NCBI RefSeq assembly: GCF_901538355.1
Contig: NZ_LR593887.1
Span: 930,001-994,000 of the forward strand
Direction of reading: 5' to 3'
From: Tuwongella immobilis
GTDB lineage: Bacteria; Planctomycetota; Planctomycetia; Gemmatales; Gemmataceae
Length of the DNA stretch: 64,000 nucleotides
How positions within the stretch are numbered: the first letter of the stretch is position 1; every line of letters starts with the position of its first letter. The notes under the pieces were generated by a model that saw nothing but the letters and a program-made list of their open reading frames with translations, did not search any database and had not been told where the DNA came from. The translations under genes and the position numbers were made by a program. Below are positions 63,301 through 64,000 of the stretch, piece after piece.

Positions 63301-63621
63301 GTTGAGCGTCAGAATCGTCGTGCTGCCCGGATCAAAGCGAATTTCGTTGACCTTCAAATTGGCAGTCAGGCTATCCACGGTGACATTCGCCGCCGTGTTG
63401 AACACCACCGTCACGGGGTTGCCCGGATCGTTGACGGGGACACCGCCGTTCCAGTTGGCAGCGTTGCTCCACAGCGAATTGCCGCCGCCACCCGTCCACG
63501 TATGCGTTGCCGGAACCACCCGTTCATCCAGCGATTCCAACATCGGGCGAATCGGCCGTGCTGGTGATGCGGTCACTGGGGAGGGGGCCGATTTTCGATT
63601 GCGACGCGAGAGCCAACCCAT
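60247..63621 (-). CDS. Giant surface protein: autotransporter-type repeats, Ig-like domain, FG-GAP repeats
   Basis: About 1124 residues. The N-terminus MGWLSRRNRKSAPS carries the motif MLESLDERVVPATHTW typical of planctomycete surface proteins. Residues about 40-640 are beta-strand repeats of the passenger-associated kind (ANSYTGTTFVSDGHLSLYGG). An Ig-like repeat follows (PTGTVSFFQNEVLIGSAAVNAEGVATLVV), then a proline hinge (PPVPPVPNFPPPPPNLPP) and five FG-GAP-like units (GDFNGDGTEDLVVGTG, GDINGDGYGDLVFGGG), ending GGVFVG. It is probably exported and cell-wall associated. GGAG lies eight bases before ATG 63621; ATG 63627 is possible. It follows an ECF sigma gene by 163 bases, suggesting linked regulation. 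Its 3' end overlaps the CNNM gene by 67 bases. Confidence 0.87.
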   Translation of the reverse strand: MGWLSRRNRKSAPSPVTASPARPIRPMLESLDERVVPATHTWTGGGGNSLWSNAANWNGGVPVNDPGNPVTVVFNTAANVTVDSLTANLKVNEIRFDPGSTTILTLNTQLTVDSGAGVPGIEAFTTGNKITGASKLNFTGFGHQIIAPTNTTLTISAPITGSGQIEIRGAGDVWFQGANSYTGTTFVSDGHLSLYGGVGNLANLQVGDGDNGTASGFVTVTVNASVSATNALVRNDGTIGLAGNSTFTANTLTLGNGIGGGTVQGAGTLVVNNAINVTPSPTSSKISSELAFGNLLFTVVTVDNGTAATDLLVTGEISGSKSFRKTGAGTMRLESPTGNSFTGQTSVRNGVLELATPSGLNAVNNLVSISGDLDTNPTLRLINSNVIADGKVLNLGFLGTLDINGKTETIGQLNITNDGKALVNNGQLTISTLTMGTGSINNGATGTLILDGNTTINADGTSVTSSILNGTINLAGGTRLVTVNGTNPLTRLNVTSKLSNGKWQKEGTGTLALNTAFDTSAILDLRNGTVVTLGDKPNLTILQSGGTLQGSGLHNTTKSSGGVIQPTIPLAPLGFENLTTSGATTFAMTIFQMGQSSQVRVVGAATLNNAALALTENFPILPGSSFTLLVNDDVDPVEGTFAGLPEGAIVTAGNASYRISYVGGDGNDITVVKLKDSTTLLTLSVPSAPLGTNVTLKATVAAQGEIPTGTVSFFQNEVLIGSAAVNAEGVATLVVSATPQGEQIYGATYDGSATLAPSSSQKTPLEVTAAIPPVPPVPNFPPPPPNLPPAPPPAEIDTTNFAVGADAGGGIVRYFNADQTERYSLVPFDGFFGGIRTAVGDFNGDGTEDLVVGTGPGIFSVVRILDGVSQAELFAINPFPDYTLGVYVSAGDMNGDGIAELMITPDQGGGPRVRIFRGGDFVQVADFFGINDPNFRGGARAALSDINADGVGDIVVSAGFGGGPRITIWDGLKVLENDLANAELSNFFAFESSLRNGAFVTAGDINGDGYGDLVFGGGPGGGPRVRIFDGKQLLAAGKIGDVEELPESAQLANFFAGDVNNRGGVRLTLKKLDADDKADLVVGAGEGAGSAVTGYLADQLLADQPLSEFSFEAFPGFVGGVFVG

Positions 63622-63720
63622 GATCATCGCTCCAACTCGAAAGTAAGGATCGTCATGCCACAATCGACTGATGCATTTGACCGGGCAAAGCGAAACACTC
63701 GAAGTCGGAATTTTTTTCCA

Positions 63721-63749
63721 ACTTTGGCCCATGCCCCCGATGGTGTCAA
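63721..63749 (-). promoter_or_regulatory. Candidate promoter of the giant surface protein gene
   Basis: Minus-strand TTGACA (63744-63749) and CAAAGT (63721-63726) are 17 bases apart. The -10 match is poor; an ECF-type promoter recognised by the upstream sigma factor is equally possible. Confidence 0.28.
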
Positions 63750-63784
63750 CGATTGGAAATTGTAACCCGAATCCATTCAACGCG

Positions 63785-64000
63785 TTAGAACCAATCATCT
63801 CGCACACCGGATGCCCGTAATTTGGCGCGAAGTCGGCTCAGTTTCACGCGGAGAATATCGGCGTTCTGTCCGAGCATGTCGGCAATTTCCACGGTGCGGT
63901 ATCCCATGGCGGACAGTTCCAACAATTGCCGATCGCTGGCGGGTAATTCGCGGCAGAGCCGTTCGACGGCATCGCGATTGGCGACCGTGTGCGTGGGTTC
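63785..64000 (-). CDS. ECF-type RNA polymerase sigma factor, C-terminal part
   Basis: The last 71 residues of a gene that enters from beyond the window edge. The sequence VERLCRELPASDRQLLELSAMG, then YRTVEIADMLGQNADILRVK, then LSRLRAKLRASGV is a sigma region 4 helix-turn-helix, which recognises the -35 element. The frame is open throughout and ends with TAA at 63785-63787. Together with the adjacent surface-protein gene it may form a signal-responsive unit. Only the 3' part is visible, so the ECF subgroup cannot be told. Confidence 0.85.
   Translation of the reverse strand, partial: EPTHTVANRDAVERLCRELPASDRQLLELSAMGYRTVEIADMLGQNADILRVKLSRLRAKLRASGVRDDWF

Noticed and set aside
61837-63567. 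Plus-strand open frame of 576 codons antisense to the giant surface protein
   Set aside because: The opposite frame has ordered repeat domains; this one is a Gly/Arg-rich shadow.

Overview
The window reads as chromosomal DNA of a planctomycete, most likely of the family Gemmataceae. This rests on gene content, not a database match. There are three DUF1549/DUF1553 proteins (one with a planctomycete-type cytochrome c domain), a TAT-exported DUF1501 protein, a DUF1559 pseudopilin, surface proteins starting with a planctomycete-type 'LE(S/T)LDxRxVPA' motif and ending in FG-GAP repeats, and a pair of small paralogs with the 'RxLRxFxxxCCR' signature I associate with Gemmata relatives. Genes are mostly single or in short operons on both strands. 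I saw no tRNA, rRNA, insertion sequence, CRISPR array or prophage.

Layout. 0.2-2.7 kb: assimilatory sulfate reduction operon (APS reductase cysH, an Rrf2 regulator, ATP sulfurylase sat). 2.8-13.1 kb: a five-gene minus-strand operon, the most unusual part of the window. In transcription order it encodes a membrane pseudokinase, an exported protein of unknown function, a dynamin-like GTPase, an Hsp70/actin-fold ATPase, and a large protein whose C-terminus looks like the GrpE nucleotide-exchange domain. A good sigma70-type promoter sits in front of it. 13.5-16.6 kb: patatin-like lipoprotein, 2Fe-2S ferredoxin, exported alpha/beta hydrolase. 16.7-19.8 kb: minus-strand operon of an MBL-fold hydrolase, a pentapeptide-repeat/ion-channel fusion and a membrane protein. 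20-22.7 kb: two exported unknowns and a DJ-1/PfpI protein. 22.8-28.6 kb: a 1404-residue TPR protein, a small membrane-anchored protein and a DUF1559 pseudopilin.

28.9-34.3 kb: two coupled DUF1549/DUF1553 genes. 34.3-35.3 kb: a gene-free repeat island made of three copies of a stem-loop-rich element, bounded by a 21-bp inverted repeat. 35.3-41.9 kb: MMPL/RND transporter and two paralogous exported HEAT/STN-like proteins with a small gene coupled to one of them. 42.1-45.9 kb: DUF1549/DUF1553 plus DUF1501 operon. 46.4-49.2 kb: csrA, behind a convincing sigma54-type -24/-12 element, then a SWIM-SNF2 helicase. 49.2-50.6 kb: the paralog pair. 50.8-52.9 kb: exported esterase and FAH-family enzyme. 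53.0-55.7 kb: a secreted trypsin-fold/FG-GAP protein with a large insertion inside the protease domain. 55.9-60.3 kb: prs, an S9 peptidase and a CNNM/CBS membrane protein. 60.2-64.0 kb: a giant autotransporter-repeat/FG-GAP surface protein preceded by the 3' end of an ECF-type sigma factor gene that runs off the window.

Convergent gene pairs are repeatedly separated by long perfect hairpins (2748, 16675, 22683, 34291), suggesting bidirectional terminators. Elsewhere convergent genes touch or overlap: helicase and paralog share a TTAA at 49219-49222, and the CNNM and surface-protein genes overlap by 67 bp. Start codons were refined by Shine-Dalgarno spacing, signal peptides and 4-bp ATGA overlaps. 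All functions are inferred by reading motifs; no search was run.
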